A DNA stretch of 64,000 bases from ZC4RG29 sp964521255 (GCA_964521255.1 CAZFRM010000001.1:124001-188000), one strand, 5' to 3'. Counted from the stretch's first letter, positions 1-8,904 are shown. A program made the numbers and translations. Notes: generated by a model from the letters alone, not told the origin.

Positions 1-754
1 CAATTGTTACATTCCCTCCCTTCTCCATCTGCGCAGCATTTGTTACAATGTTGATTGAACCACCTACTGACGAAACGGCCAACTTCGAAGCACCCAATCC
101 ACGCTGTACCTGCATAGAGCTTGTTACATCACTTAAGCCTGCCCAGTTCGACCAGTATACCCAACCATTTTCCATATCGTTAACGGGTATCCCGTTGATC
201 ATAACCGCAGTATTACGCTGATCAAAGCCTCGTACATTAATACGAGAATCGCCGAAGCCTCCACCTTGTTTAGTCACATACACAGAGGGCGTTGCACGCA
301 GCATTTCAGGGAATTCCTGATTCCCAACTTTTGCCTCGATGGCCGGACCTTTTATTGTAGAAACTGCTACAGGAGTTTTTCTGTCAATGGCGACGGAAGC
401 GATTACACTGATTTCCTCAAGTCCAATTGACTGACTTTCTAATTTGATTCTGCCAATGTCTACCGCAGATCCATTGGGAACCTTTACAGGAATTTCTTTA
501 GAACCATATCCAATAAAAGAAATCACAATGATTTGGCTCCCGGTAGGAACATTATCTAACTGGAATGAGCCGTCTGCATTGGAGATAGTTCCTGTTGTAG
601 TGCCTCTCAGAATAACATTAGCACCAACAACAATATCATTCGTTCCATCTTCCCAAACAATTCCTTTCACGGAACCGGTTTGAGCAAAGGCTGTTGAGCA
701 TAGCATTATTGCCAGTACCACCAGCTTACTGTAAAGAGGTAGAGTTTTTATCAT
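1..754 (-). CDS. TonB-dependent receptor, N-terminal part (3' end outside window)
   Basis: Outer-membrane TonB-dependent receptor, cut by the left window edge, so only about 251 residues are visible. The protein opens with a signal peptide (MIKTLPLYSKLVVLAIMLCS, cleaved near AFAQ). A carboxypeptidase-D-regulatory-like domain follows at about residues 25-105 (GSVKGIVWEDG, ending in an IGYGSKEI strand). A plug domain starts at about 125, with the typical stretches INVRGFDQRNTAVMINGIPV and GLGASKLAVSSVGGSINIVT. The family imports chelated metals or glycans using TonB energy. The ATG at 754 precedes the signal peptide directly. No SusD gene can be seen because the downstream side is missing, so the substrate is unknown. 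Confidence 0.93.
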   Translation of the reverse strand, partial: MIKTLPLYSKLVVLAIMLCSTAFAQTGSVKGIVWEDGTNDIVVGANVILRGTTTGTISNADGSFQLDNVPTGSQIIVISFIGYGSKEIPVKVPNGSAVDIGRIKLESQSIGLEEISVIASVAIDRKTPVAVSTIKGPAIEAKVGNQEFPEMLRATPSVYVTKQGGGFGDSRINVRGFDQRNTAVMINGIPVNDMENGWVYWSNWAGLSDVTSSMQVQRGLGASKLAVSSVGGSINIVTNAAQMEKGGNVTI

Positions 755-789
755 AAGGGTTTGTTTAGGTTAATTGAATTTGCGCTCCC

Positions 790-797
790 CAAAAATA
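790..797 (-). promoter_or_regulatory. Candidate -7 promoter box for the TonB receptor
   Basis: Reads TATTTTTG on the minus strand, matching the Bacteroidota TAnnTTTG -7 consensus, 35 nt upstream of the receptor ATG. No TTG element at the usual spacing was found, so this is a half-match only. Confidence 0.4.
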
Positions 798-1010
798 TTC
801 TTTCTAACGCAATAAGCATTTACTTAAACTTTAATTCTTAGCTTATTTGTTTACAATAAGTTAACAACTTCTTAAGCAAAAAACATTTTTTAAAACCCTG
901 TTCTGTACCGATTACTTGAATTGCTGTCAGGAAATCGTTTGCTCTTTGAATTATAGATTACATTTATGGAGGCCACCTACTTATTCGGGTTAGTTAATAT
1001 TCATCAGTTC

Positions 1011-2804
1011 ATGAAATGTGCTGGCCTGTTTTTCTTTGGCTTGCTGACCATATTGAGTTCTCAACCTTTGCACGCACAGGGAAAAACGGATTCATTGATA
1101 AATTCAATTAAAGACAGTCAAATCACCAGGGATCTGGTCGATGCAATATCAAAAGATCCTGAAAAAGACACGGTTTTTAATCAGAAAGCTGAGGATGCCT
1201 TTCTCCCTTACCAGGGAAAGATTATACGGAATATTAAAATTGACCACCTGGGCTTTGAACGGAATTTTTATGAGGGATCAAAGAAAGCAGTGAAGACCGC
1301 TGTAAATATTGGAAATGCCCTCCACACGGATACAAAAGAAGAAATAATACGTCAGAACCTTTTCATCCAGGAAAATAAACCACTCAATGCTTATAAAGTC
1401 GCGGACAACGAACGCTACCTGCGTGATTTGCAATTTATACTTGATGCACGGATTCAAGCGAAGCCGGTTGGAAAGGATTCAGTTGATCTTGTAGTCACGA
1501 CACGCGATGTATTTAGCCTGGGTGTAAGGTTCTCACCTCGAAGTACGAATGAACTTCGGTTCGGCATTTATGATGCTAACTTCCTGGGGCTTGGGCAGCG
1601 GCTGGAATACAATGGTATAGTTGATGGTGATCGAACGCCAACTTACGGCCAGGAAATTATATACGAAAAAGTAAGCCTGGGAGGAAGCCTTATCAATTTA
1701 TCAATGGGCTATTCGTCAATCAACACCGGCACGCGTTATGGCGATGAATATGAAAGCGCGACATACCTGAAATTAAATCGTCCTTTGGTTTCTCCTTACA
1801 CCCGCATGGCCGGAGGATTTGAGTTGAGTAATAACTGGTCAACCAACGTTGATGCTAAACCAGATTCGATTTTTCTAAAGTATTCATACGACATATATGA
1901 TGTATGGACGGGCTACAACATTGGTATTAATAATATTGCCAGAAATAGAAACCGTTACTTTGTTGCTCTTCGATGGCTGCGACAAAATTTTATGGAACAG
2001 TCTCTTCAAGAAGTAATACGCAATGATCCGCGTTATAATGACAATTCTTTTGTCTTGTCTGAATTTACTTTCTTCCAACAAAACTTTTATAAAACGCGAT
2101 ATATCTATGGGTTTGGGCGAACAGAAGATGTTCCTTACGGATATAATGCTCATGTAACTGCCGGATGGACAAGTGTACTGGATAGAAGCCGCGCCTATGT
2201 TGGCGGAGGTATAACAAAAAAGATTGTCACAAACCGTGGCGATTTTCTGGAAGCAAATGCGCAAGTCGCCAGCTTTTATCATGATGGCCCCGAAGATGTT
2301 ACTTTACTTTTTTCTTTTTCCTGGTTTAGCCGAATAAGGTATCAACGAAAGGCGATGGTACGACAATACTTAAAGGCTAGTTTCACTACCATAGTAAATC
2401 ACAACACTAACCCCCTGTTGAAAATTGGAAATGAATTTGGCGTACAAGGATTTCGTGCCGATAGTTTGCAGGGAAAATCACGTATTGGGATATCTTCCGA
2501 AACCGTGTTCTTCACCCGCTGGAACTTACTTGGTTTTCGATTCGCACCACTTACTTTTGCTGATGTTACCTTTCTTCCGCCTGTTGATACCAATCTTTCT
2601 TATAACAAACTATATATCGGACTGGGTACGGGAATACGGACGCGAAACGAAAACCTGATTTTCGGAACGATTGAAGCGAGGATTACTTATTATCCAATGG
2701 TCGCTGAGGATATCTCTCATTTTAACTTCAACATATCCACAAATTTGCGGATAAAATATTCTGACTCATTTGTTCGAGCGCCTTCGTTTCTTAGGGTAAA
2801 CTAA
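1011..2804 (+). CDS. BamA/TamA-like outer-membrane beta-barrel protein
   Basis: Predicted outer-membrane protein of the Omp85-like type. An in-frame ATG also exists at 966, but the ATG at 1011 begins a clean signal peptide (MKCAGLFFFGLLTILSSQ, cleaved after LHAQ), so 1011 is preferred. Next comes a POTRA-like segment (GKIIRNIKIDHLGF through YLRDLQFILDARIQAKPVGK, ending VDLVVTTRDVF). The remaining ~400 residues are alternating aromatic strands typical of a barrel, ending in FNISTNLRIKYSDSF. Members insert or translocate outer-membrane proteins or lipids; the substrate cannot be read from sequence. It stands alone on the + strand and ends against a strong hairpin shared with a convergent gene. 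Confidence 0.8.
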   Translation: MKCAGLFFFGLLTILSSQPLHAQGKTDSLINSIKDSQITRDLVDAISKDPEKDTVFNQKAEDAFLPYQGKIIRNIKIDHLGFERNFYEGSKKAVKTAVNIGNALHTDTKEEIIRQNLFIQENKPLNAYKVADNERYLRDLQFILDARIQAKPVGKDSVDLVVTTRDVFSLGVRFSPRSTNELRFGIYDANFLGLGQRLEYNGIVDGDRTPTYGQEIIYEKVSLGGSLINLSMGYSSINTGTRYGDEYESATYLKLNRPLVSPYTRMAGGFELSNNWSTNVDAKPDSIFLKYSYDIYDVWTGYNIGINNIARNRNRYFVALRWLRQNFMEQSLQEVIRNDPRYNDNSFVLSEFTFFQQNFYKTRYIYGFGRTEDVPYGYNAHVTAGWTSVLDRSRAYVGGGITKKIVTNRGDFLEANAQVASFYHDGPEDVTLLFSFSWFSRIRYQRKAMVRQYLKASFTTIVNHNTNPLLKIGNEFGVQGFRADSLQGKSRIGISSETVFFTRWNLLGFRFAPLTFADVTFLPPVDTNLSYNKLYIGLGTGIRTRNENLIFGTIEARITYYPMVAEDISHFNFNISTNLRIKYSDSFVRAPSFLRVN

Positions 2805-2812
2805 TGCATGAG

Positions 2813-3002
2813 TTATTAATGAGAGCATCATTTACTAATATAAAACATTCTATTAACAGATATTAACCAATGTTGAAAAGTAGGCAATAGGGCAATCGCA
2901 GTAGGCAAAATTGCCTATTGCCATTTGCTTACTGCCATTTTTTCGTTTGTATCATAGATTTTTGAATGAACTAAGTAGCACTAAATCACTAAACGATTAA
3001 TA
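2813..3002 (+). repeat. 185-bp dispersed repeat, family A, copy 1
   Basis: Starts nine bases after the stop of the barrel-protein gene. The same sequence lies inverted at 58619-58801 and, truncated by the window end, at 63894-64000. The middle contains the palindrome GGCAAAATTGCC embedded in short TAGGCA / GCAATA words whose number differs between copies. The flanks read ATTAACCAATGTTGAAA on one side and TTCGTTTGTATCATAGA on the other. No open reading frame and no transposase is present, so this is a MITE- or REP-like non-coding element. Confidence 0.85.
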
Positions 3003-3020
3003 TTACACAAAGGACCCAGA

Positions 3021-3068
3021 GAAGCTCAGCGTTACACAAAGTAAAATCTTTGTGTAACGCTGAGCTTC
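3021..3068. terminator. Perfect 21-bp hairpin between convergent genes
   Basis: Arms 3021-3041 and 3048-3068 are exact reverse complements (GAAGCTCAGCGTTACACAAA...), separated by six bases (TAAAAT). The hairpin sits between the + strand barrel-protein gene and the - strand haem-binding gene, the position expected of a bidirectional transcription stop. A weaker match continues outward (GGACCC / GTGTCC). No long T tract follows. The words belong to the CACAAAG repeat family seen elsewhere in the window. Confidence 0.65.
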
Positions 3069-3094
3069 TTCGTGTCCTGTGCAAGGAATTTAAT

Positions 3095-3550
3095 CTAATG
3101 GTGCTCTTCTTCAATGCCTAATGATTTAACCCAGGCGATAATGGCTGAACTTTCTTCAGGAGTAACTTTAGCGTCACCGTGCATCCACAGGTAGGATTTC
3201 AAAGGCATTGTGCCTTCATCTAACACCTCCATTATTTCTTCAAGCTTGTGGTTTGCTCTCTTTGCATTATAATTTTTAAAGTCAGAAAAATCCAATTCTC
3301 TCTTGGCTTCTCTAACGTGGTAATCCATCCACCAGCCAATGGGTTGTATGCTATAGTACCAGGGATATGTGGTATTGTGACTGTGGCAATCGTAACACTT
3401 TTTTACCAGGGTTTCGTGGACATTCTCTGGTATTTGATAGACCTTTGTAATATCATTTTCACTAACCCCCTCAGCAACATTTCTGTCTGGCTGTAAAAAT
3501 TGAATAATGATAAGCACTCCAATTATCGCGATAATAATTTTCTTTACCAT
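3095..3550 (-). CDS. Haem-binding domain protein (c-type haem motif)
   Basis: Small membrane-anchored cytochrome-like protein of about 151 residues. The ATG at 3550 is chosen because it begins directly with the membrane segment (MVKKIIIAIIGVLIIIQFL); an upstream ATG at 3583 would add a charged 11-residue leader. A single CYDCH motif provides covalent c-haem attachment, followed by the family-typical YPWYYSIQPIGWWMDYHV block and a KVTPEESSAIIAWVKSLG C-terminus. This matches the Bacteroidota Haem_bd family. It probably faces the periplasm in electron transfer or sensing, but its partners are not in the neighbourhood. Confidence 0.85.
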   Translation of the reverse strand: MVKKIIIAIIGVLIIIQFLQPDRNVAEGVSENDITKVYQIPENVHETLVKKCYDCHSHNTTYPWYYSIQPIGWWMDYHVREAKRELDFSDFKNYNAKRANHKLEEIMEVLDEGTMPLKSYLWMHGDAKVTPEESSAIIAWVKSLGIEEEHH

Positions 3551-3638
3551 ATTCCTTCGTTTATAACTCATTCGGTTTAACAATTCTTTAATATTAATAG
3601 AAGTTCTATAAAAAAGAAATTAAACAGGAAGGAAGATT

Positions 3639-4703
3639 TTATCGGGGGCTTAGTTTTCTAAAAATAGTTGAAGACACCTGGTCAACTGTAATTCTATTCA
3701 GGCAGGCAAAATCACCCCGGTAACAGGTTTCTTTGCCGTACACTGAGCACGGACGGCATACAAGTTCCTCCCGGCTAATTTGCAAGATGCTTTCTTCATC
3801 ATACTGAAAAGGTCCAAAGCCCACATCAGGATCTGTGCCACCCCAGATAGAGAGCAGCGGTGTGTCTGTCAATGCGGCGAGGTGCATGTTAGATGAATCT
3901 ACACACAACATCAAATCAATATTCTGAAGTAAAGCAATTTCATGACGAATCTTCAATTGCCCGGCAACGATAGTACAATGATCAGGATACTTATCTTTAA
4001 GATCTTGGAAAAACTGAACCTCTTTCTCACCTCCGCCAAAAAAGAAAATGCGCAAAGGCATTCGCTGAATAAGGTTGGCAATTAATAAATCATAATTTTC
4101 TTTTGGCCATATCTTAGAAACATGCATTGCGAAAGGAGCCACACCAATCCATTTCTCTTTCTTGACAATTTCCTGAGAAGCCAGCCATTGCGTTACTTTT
4201 TCTATTGATTCTTCATCGGGTTTCAAAAAAGGTTTTGAGAGAATGGAGAATTCAAATCCGGCTTTTTGAAAAGCCTGATGATAGCGGTCTACCGTGTGCG
4301 GTAATCGATTTGTTATTTTATTTTCTTTTCGCACAAAGGCTTTTTTTTCCGGACGCCCTTTATCAAAGACGATAACTTTCTTTCCAAATAATATGAAGAA
4401 GTTCCTGAGGATAATCGTCCGCAGGTGATCATGTAAATCAATTACTAAATCGTAGTTGGTTTTTCTCATCAACGATCTGAAGAGATCGCGCATACCAAGT
4501 ATACCATTATATGTGTGGTCGACATCAGCTTCGAAAACCTTTAACCTGTCAATGTCTTTGAAGAAGGAAACAAAACGAGGGCGGGTAACAAGTGTAATTT
4601 CTACGGAAGGATAAGCAGCAACAAGTGAATGCAAAACAGGAACTAACAACATCACATCACCCATAGCAGAAAAACGGAGTACCAATATTTTCTGCGGCAC
4701 CAT
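3639..4703 (-). CDS. Glycosyltransferase family 9 (heptosyltransferase-like)
   Basis: ADP-heptose:LPS heptosyltransferase-like enzyme of 354 residues, expected at the cytoplasmic face of the inner membrane in lipopolysaccharide or glycan assembly. The N-terminus KILVLRFSAMGDVMLLVPVL is the GT9 first Rossmann strand with its acceptor-loop glycine. The C-terminal nucleotide-sugar site is visible as CVDSSNMHLAALTDTPLLSI followed by WGGTDP. The start codon overlaps the stop of the upstream DUF4254 gene by one base (ATGA arrangement), indicating translational coupling. The true sugar may not be heptose. Confidence 0.88.
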   Translation of the reverse strand: MVPQKILVLRFSAMGDVMLLVPVLHSLVAAYPSVEITLVTRPRFVSFFKDIDRLKVFEADVDHTYNGILGMRDLFRSLMRKTNYDLVIDLHDHLRTIILRNFFILFGKKVIVFDKGRPEKKAFVRKENKITNRLPHTVDRYHQAFQKAGFEFSILSKPFLKPDEESIEKVTQWLASQEIVKKEKWIGVAPFAMHVSKIWPKENYDLLIANLIQRMPLRIFFFGGGEKEVQFFQDLKDKYPDHCTIVAGQLKIRHEIALLQNIDLMLCVDSSNMHLAALTDTPLLSIWGGTDPDVGFGPFQYDEESILQISREELVCRPCSVYGKETCYRGDFACLNRITVDQVSSTIFRKLSPR

Positions 4704-5317
4704 CAGGATTGGGATTTCTGGCTATATAACATTGGGTTTAAAGAAGCGTCGTTATACATTTTCATTTGCCGGTAAACCTTAAATCTTCTTTCACCTTTTC
4801 CGATATCTTCAATGAGTTCATCGTAAGCGTTCCTCATATCGGCTTTCTGTTCCATCAGCACATTGAGTTTAACTTCGCATCTTGCTATGTGCTCAAGAGT
4901 AGCCTCTTTGCGTTCAGTTTGTTCTTTCATGTGATAGATTTTCAACGTCAAAATGCTCATACGATCAACCAGCCATGCAGGTGTTTCTGAATTGATGCGG
5001 GTTCCTGGTTTAGGGATTATATTCTTAAAATAATCAAGAAAGTAGTCATCAATCTTCTCTACAATATCCGTACGATCCTGGTTGGATTTGTCGATTCTTC
5101 TTTTGATGGCAATTCCTTCTGTCGGATTTATATCAGGAAGTCGGATAATATCTTCCAAATGCCATTGCACTGTATCTATCCAGTTTTTATGATAGAGTAA
5201 ATTTTCAAACGTCCCCGCTTTGTATGGATTTTTCAAAACCGCATCAACATTATCATGTACATGATAGTCGTCAATACTTTGATTAAAAATTGTATAACAG
5301 GATTCGGCTGTCAGCAT
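4703..5317 (-). CDS. DUF4254 family protein
   Basis: Protein of about 204 residues belonging to the uncharacterised, largely helical DUF4254 family of Bacteroidota. Visible family features are ENLLYHKNWIDTVQWHLED, the IKRRIDKSNQDRTDIVEKID block and PAWLVDRMSILTLKIYHM. A TTG at 5329 is in frame, but the ATG at 5317 (MLTAESCY) is the better start. It is coupled by a one-base overlap to the GT9 gene, suggesting a role in the same glycan pathway. The family has no established activity, so no function is assigned. Confidence 0.85.
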   Translation of the reverse strand: MLTAESCYTIFNQSIDDYHVHDNVDAVLKNPYKAGTFENLLYHKNWIDTVQWHLEDIIRLPDINPTEGIAIKRRIDKSNQDRTDIVEKIDDYFLDYFKNIIPKPGTRINSETPAWLVDRMSILTLKIYHMKEQTERKEATLEHIARCEVKLNVLMEQKADMRNAYDELIEDIGKGERRFKVYRQMKMYNDASLNPMLYSQKSQS

Positions 5318-5565
5318 AGCGGTGTGCAATTTAATTCAAATAAACTGACCTTCATAAATGATCAATTCAGTCTCTTTGAACGGAGATTATTTCATTTCTT
5401 TCCAGAAGAAACATTGATTAACCGCTAAGTGTTTTTGATAGTCCTTTTTTAAAACTGAGCCAGTGCAACAAAACAATTCTTAACATAGGGGAAAAACTCC
5501 CTTCAGTTGTCATAACTCTGAAGCCATAAAAACCGTTAATTTCGCACGTAATTTTTTCAAAAACG

Positions 5566-6144
5566 GTGGAATTGACGGAACAACAGCATTTGCAAAAGCT
5601 GAAAAATGGCGATATAACTGTTTTTGAAATGTTTTTTAGAGCCTATTACCAACCGTTATGTAACTATGCCTACACATTTGTTCAGGATCGGGATGAAGCT
5701 GAAGAAATTGTTCAGTCCGCCTTTTTGTCTGTTTGGGAGAAGCGCGAATCCATTGAAATAAGAACATCGCTTAAATCTTACCTCTATACAATGGTGCGTA
5801 ATGCTTGCCTCAACGTGATCAAGCATGAGAAAATTAAGCAAAAACATATCGGAGAAGAGCTGGCAACAGCTGAAAGATCTTACGACTCTGTATCCCAACG
5901 GGTAAATTCTTCCGAACTGGAAACCCGCATTCAAGTCTCTATGGAGAAGCTGCCGGAGCAGTGCCGGCTGATTTTCAAATTAAGCCGGTTTGAAGAATTG
6001 AAATATGCTGAGATCGCAGATCAACTAAACATTTCCGTGAAAACGGTAGAGAATCAAATTGGAAAGGCGCTTAAAATCATGCGGGAAGAGCTAAAGGATT
6101 ATTTGCCTTTGATCCTTGTATTAATGAATGGTTTCTTAAGTTGA
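5566..6144 (+). CDS. RNA polymerase sigma-70 factor, ECF subfamily (FecI-like)
   Basis: Extracytoplasmic-function sigma factor of 192 residues. Region 2 is visible as AYYQPLCNYAYTFVQDRDEA followed by EEIVQSAFLSVWEKR, and region 4 as LPEQCRLIFKLSRFEELKYA followed by EIADQLNISVKTVENQIGKA. The start is a GTG; no ATG fits the family N-terminus better. It is the first gene of a three-gene + strand operon with a FecR-type anti-sigma factor and an STN-domain protein, the standard Bacteroidota cell-surface signalling order. The hydrophobic tail (LPLILVLMNGFLS) is usual for this family. Confidence 0.92.
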   Translation: MELTEQQHLQKLKNGDITVFEMFFRAYYQPLCNYAYTFVQDRDEAEEIVQSAFLSVWEKRESIEIRTSLKSYLYTMVRNACLNVIKHEKIKQKHIGEELATAERSYDSVSQRVNSSELETRIQVSMEKLPEQCRLIFKLSRFEELKYAEIADQLNISVKTVENQIGKALKIMREELKDYLPLILVLMNGFLS

Positions 6145-6172
6145 AAGAATTTTGGAACGCACATTTAACCAT

Positions 6173-7153
6173 ATGGACGAGTTGATCGGCAAGTACCTTG
6201 CCGGAGAGGCTTCATCTGCTGAACAAGCCGAAGTGCATTCATGGTTAGAGCGGCATGAAGAAAATCAAAAGTATTTTGATCACCTCAAAGTTATTTTCGA
6301 TAGCGCTGCGGCTATTAAAGAGTGGCAACCCTTCGATACCGATGCTGCCTGGAATAAATTAAAATCAAAATTGAAGGAACCGGGTGCAAGGACCATTCCG
6401 ATAAACCGAACACCGGGTTTATCATTTTACTGGCGTGTAGCTGCTGCAGTTACCTTAATCTTAACGGTTGGCTATTTGGTTTATAAAGCTTCAGAACAGC
6501 CGGTACAAACTTTAGCCATCAAAACTGAGGAGTCATCTGTACAGGATACTTTGCCCGATGGAAGTACGGCTTTTCTAAACAAAGGCAGTGCAATTGCTTT
6601 TGAATACAATCCAAAGAAAAAAATCAGAACAGTAAAACTTGAAGGTGAAGCATTCTTCGAAGTAAAACACGAAGAAGATAAACCGTTCATTATAGAAAGT
6701 GATGAAGTAATTATTGAAGACATCGGTACCACCTTTAATGTTAAGGCCTACCCGCAAAGCAAAACTGTCGAGGTATATGTTGAAAGTGGTGAAGTTGCTT
6801 TTTACACCAAATCAAATCCGGGGCTTCAACTAAATGCCGGTGAGACGGGCATTTATGACAAGCGCTCAAAATCATTTGCAAGGATAACACAAGTTGATAC
6901 CAATGTACTTGCTTATAAAACAAGGGTATTTAATTTCTATAACACTGACCTGGGAACTGTAGTGGAAAGTCTGAATGAGGTTTATGAAACAAAGATTCAA
7001 TTGAGAGGTAAACTGAGATCATGCCGTTTGAATGTTACTTTCAAAGGTGAGCCAATTGAATCTATTGCTGAAATAATTGCTGAGACGTTAAACCTGAAAA
7101 TGACTTTGTCAGGGAAAGAAATTTTGCTTGAAGGATCAGGTTGTGAAGAGTAA
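6173..7153 (+). CDS. FecR-family anti-sigma factor
   Basis: Inner-membrane anti-sigma regulator of about 326 residues. The ATG at 6173 (MDELIGKYLAGEASSAEQ) is preferred over an in-frame TTG at 6152. The order is an N-terminal cytoplasmic helix domain that binds the sigma factor, one membrane segment (YWRVAAAVTLILTVGYLVY, about residue 90), a periplasmic FecR domain (LPDGSTAFLNKGSAIAF, EGEAFFEVKHEEDKPFII), and the C-terminal DUF4974 domain (LNEVYETKIQLRGKL). It lies 28 bases after the sigma gene. The periplasmic part is expected to receive a signal from an STN domain, here encoded by the next gene. Confidence 0.92.
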   Translation: MDELIGKYLAGEASSAEQAEVHSWLERHEENQKYFDHLKVIFDSAAAIKEWQPFDTDAAWNKLKSKLKEPGARTIPINRTPGLSFYWRVAAAVTLILTVGYLVYKASEQPVQTLAIKTEESSVQDTLPDGSTAFLNKGSAIAFEYNPKKKIRTVKLEGEAFFEVKHEEDKPFIIESDEVIIEDIGTTFNVKAYPQSKTVEVYVESGEVAFYTKSNPGLQLNAGETGIYDKRSKSFARITQVDTNVLAYKTRVFNFYNTDLGTVVESLNEVYETKIQLRGKLRSCRLNVTFKGEPIESIAEIIAETLNLKMTLSGKEILLEGSGCEE

Positions 7154-7157
7154 AGTT

Positions 7158-8903
7158 ATGCGGGTTCTTTACATCTTCATTGGTCTGTTACTAGCGCATT
7201 CTGGTTTTGCACAAAACGTTCCTCCCCTTGAACGCAACGTGTCAATTTCACTCACAAATGAAAAGATAGACGTAATTCTATCACGCCTGTCTCAGCAGGG
7301 AAAATTTACATTTTCCTATAACCCTGCTATACTCGACATGACCCGTTCTTACGATGGTTCGTTTAATAATAAGTCAGTTCGTGAAGTTCTCAATCAACTC
7401 TTTGGCGGAACAATACAGTACAAGGAAAAAGGAAACTATATCATTCTGACACGTGCACCAACGCCAACACAGAAAGCCTCTGTTGAAAAAGCCCTGTTAA
7501 TAAGCGGGTATGTTATTAATGATGAGACCGGAGAAAAAATACCCGAAGTAAGTATTTACGATAAGAAAACTTTATCGGCAGTAGTCAGTAATGAATTCGG
7601 TTACTTCAAATTAAAAATCGACAAGCCATCCGAGATAAATCACATTTCTTTCAACAGGCGCACATTCAAAGACACGTTGATTTCGGTTTCAAAAAAAGAT
7701 GATCAATTCATCACCGTGGTCATGAGACCAGAAGTAATTGTAACCTTAAATCCACCAGGCGACTCAACTGCTCAAGATTCAATAAAAAAAGAAGAAACCA
7801 GAATTCCCGAGAGTGAGCCCACCAAGGAAAGCCAGGTGAACATGATGAACATCAAGGATACCTTGTATAGTGACTTTCAGGTTTCCTTAATTCCTTTTGT
7901 GGGTACCCATCACATGTTAAGTGGAAATGTTATCAGTGATTACTCATTTAATATTTTAGGTGGCTACTCCTTCGGTGTGAGAAGATTTGAGGCCGGAGGA
8001 ATTTTCAATATTAACAGGGGCGATGTTCAGCATACACAACTGGCGGGAGTGTTTAATGCAGTGGGTGGAAACGTGAAAGGATTTCAAGGTGCAGGTAATG
8101 TGAATCTTGTGCGTGGTCGCGTTGATGGCGTTCAATTCGCTGGTACATTGAATGCCAATCTCGGTGGCATTAAGGGTCCGCAATTTGCAGGTATAATGAA
8201 CGTAAACCTGGAGGCCTCAAGAGGAGTGCAATTTGCAGGTATAATGAATGTACAAATTGAAGATTATAAAGGATCTCAATTCGCCGGCATTTTAAATGTG
8301 GCTACCCATAAGATTGATGGAATGCAAATGGCAGCTATCATAAATTATGGAACTCACGTTCACGGTTCACAACTTGGGTTACTTAATATTTCAGATTCTA
8401 TTCGCGGTGTGCCTATTGGCTTGTTAAGCTACGTGCGAAGCGGCTATCACAAAATCGAAATTTCAGCAGATGAAATTTTTTATACAAACCTGGCCTTCCG
8501 AACGGGCGTAAGACAGTTCTACAATATTTTTTCTGCCAGTATTAAACCAGATGATTTTGGTGATCCGTTTTGGGCGATGGGATACGGAATTGGAACTGCG
8601 CCGCGTCTTGCAAAATGGCTTTACCTTAATATCGATCTGACCGCCAATCATGTGAGCCAGGGCCATCTGCAAGAATCGCTTAGTCTTCTGAATAAAGCGT
8701 ACCTGGGATTTGATTTTCAACTGGCAAGAAAATTTTCTATTACAGCAGGCGCAACGCTCAACGGGTACCTTACAGAACGTGAGGTAGAATACCCCTCTCT
8801 CTTTACAAACTATATCCCTCACCTGATTTACGATGAAGATGTGGGAGACACATCTCACCTGCAAATGTGGTGGGGATGGAAAGTGGGGCTAAGATTTCTT
8901 TGA
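7158..8903 (+). CDS. STN-domain protein with 16-residue QFAG-type repeats
   Basis: About 581 residues from the ATG at 7158, four bases after the anti-sigma stop; an in-frame TTG at 7128 lies inside the upstream gene. The order is a signal peptide (VLYIFIGLLLAHSGFAQ), an STN domain (about 25-100: NEKIDVILSRLSQQGKFTFS), a carboxypeptidase-regulatory-like domain (about 115-190), a polar linker, then about nine 16-residue repeats at roughly 277-426. The repeat consensus is QFAGxxNxxxxxxxGx. A likely strand-rich C-terminal region ends in WWGWKVGLRFL. STN domains normally sit on TonB receptors and signal to FecR; this protein has no plug or receptor barrel. It is probably the signal input of the operon, at the outer membrane. 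Confidence 0.8.
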   Translation: MRVLYIFIGLLLAHSGFAQNVPPLERNVSISLTNEKIDVILSRLSQQGKFTFSYNPAILDMTRSYDGSFNNKSVREVLNQLFGGTIQYKEKGNYIILTRAPTPTQKASVEKALLISGYVINDETGEKIPEVSIYDKKTLSAVVSNEFGYFKLKIDKPSEINHISFNRRTFKDTLISVSKKDDQFITVVMRPEVIVTLNPPGDSTAQDSIKKEETRIPESEPTKESQVNMMNIKDTLYSDFQVSLIPFVGTHHMLSGNVISDYSFNILGGYSFGVRRFEAGGIFNINRGDVQHTQLAGVFNAVGGNVKGFQGAGNVNLVRGRVDGVQFAGTLNANLGGIKGPQFAGIMNVNLEASRGVQFAGIMNVQIEDYKGSQFAGILNVATHKIDGMQMAAIINYGTHVHGSQLGLLNISDSIRGVPIGLLSYVRSGYHKIEISADEIFYTNLAFRTGVRQFYNIFSASIKPDDFGDPFWAMGYGIGTAPRLAKWLYLNIDLTANHVSQGHLQESLSLLNKAYLGFDFQLARKFSITAGATLNGYLTEREVEYPSLFTNYIPHLIYDEDVGDTSHLQMWWGWKVGLRFL

Positions 8904-8904
8904 T

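Noticed and set aside
444..683. Open frame of 79 codons on the + strand at the left end
   Set aside because: Antisense to the TonB receptor reading frame, which has a clear signal peptide and domain matches.
2813..3002. Family A repeat as a CRISPR or an insertion sequence
   Set aside because: No regular spacer pattern, no cas genes, no open reading frame, no transposase.
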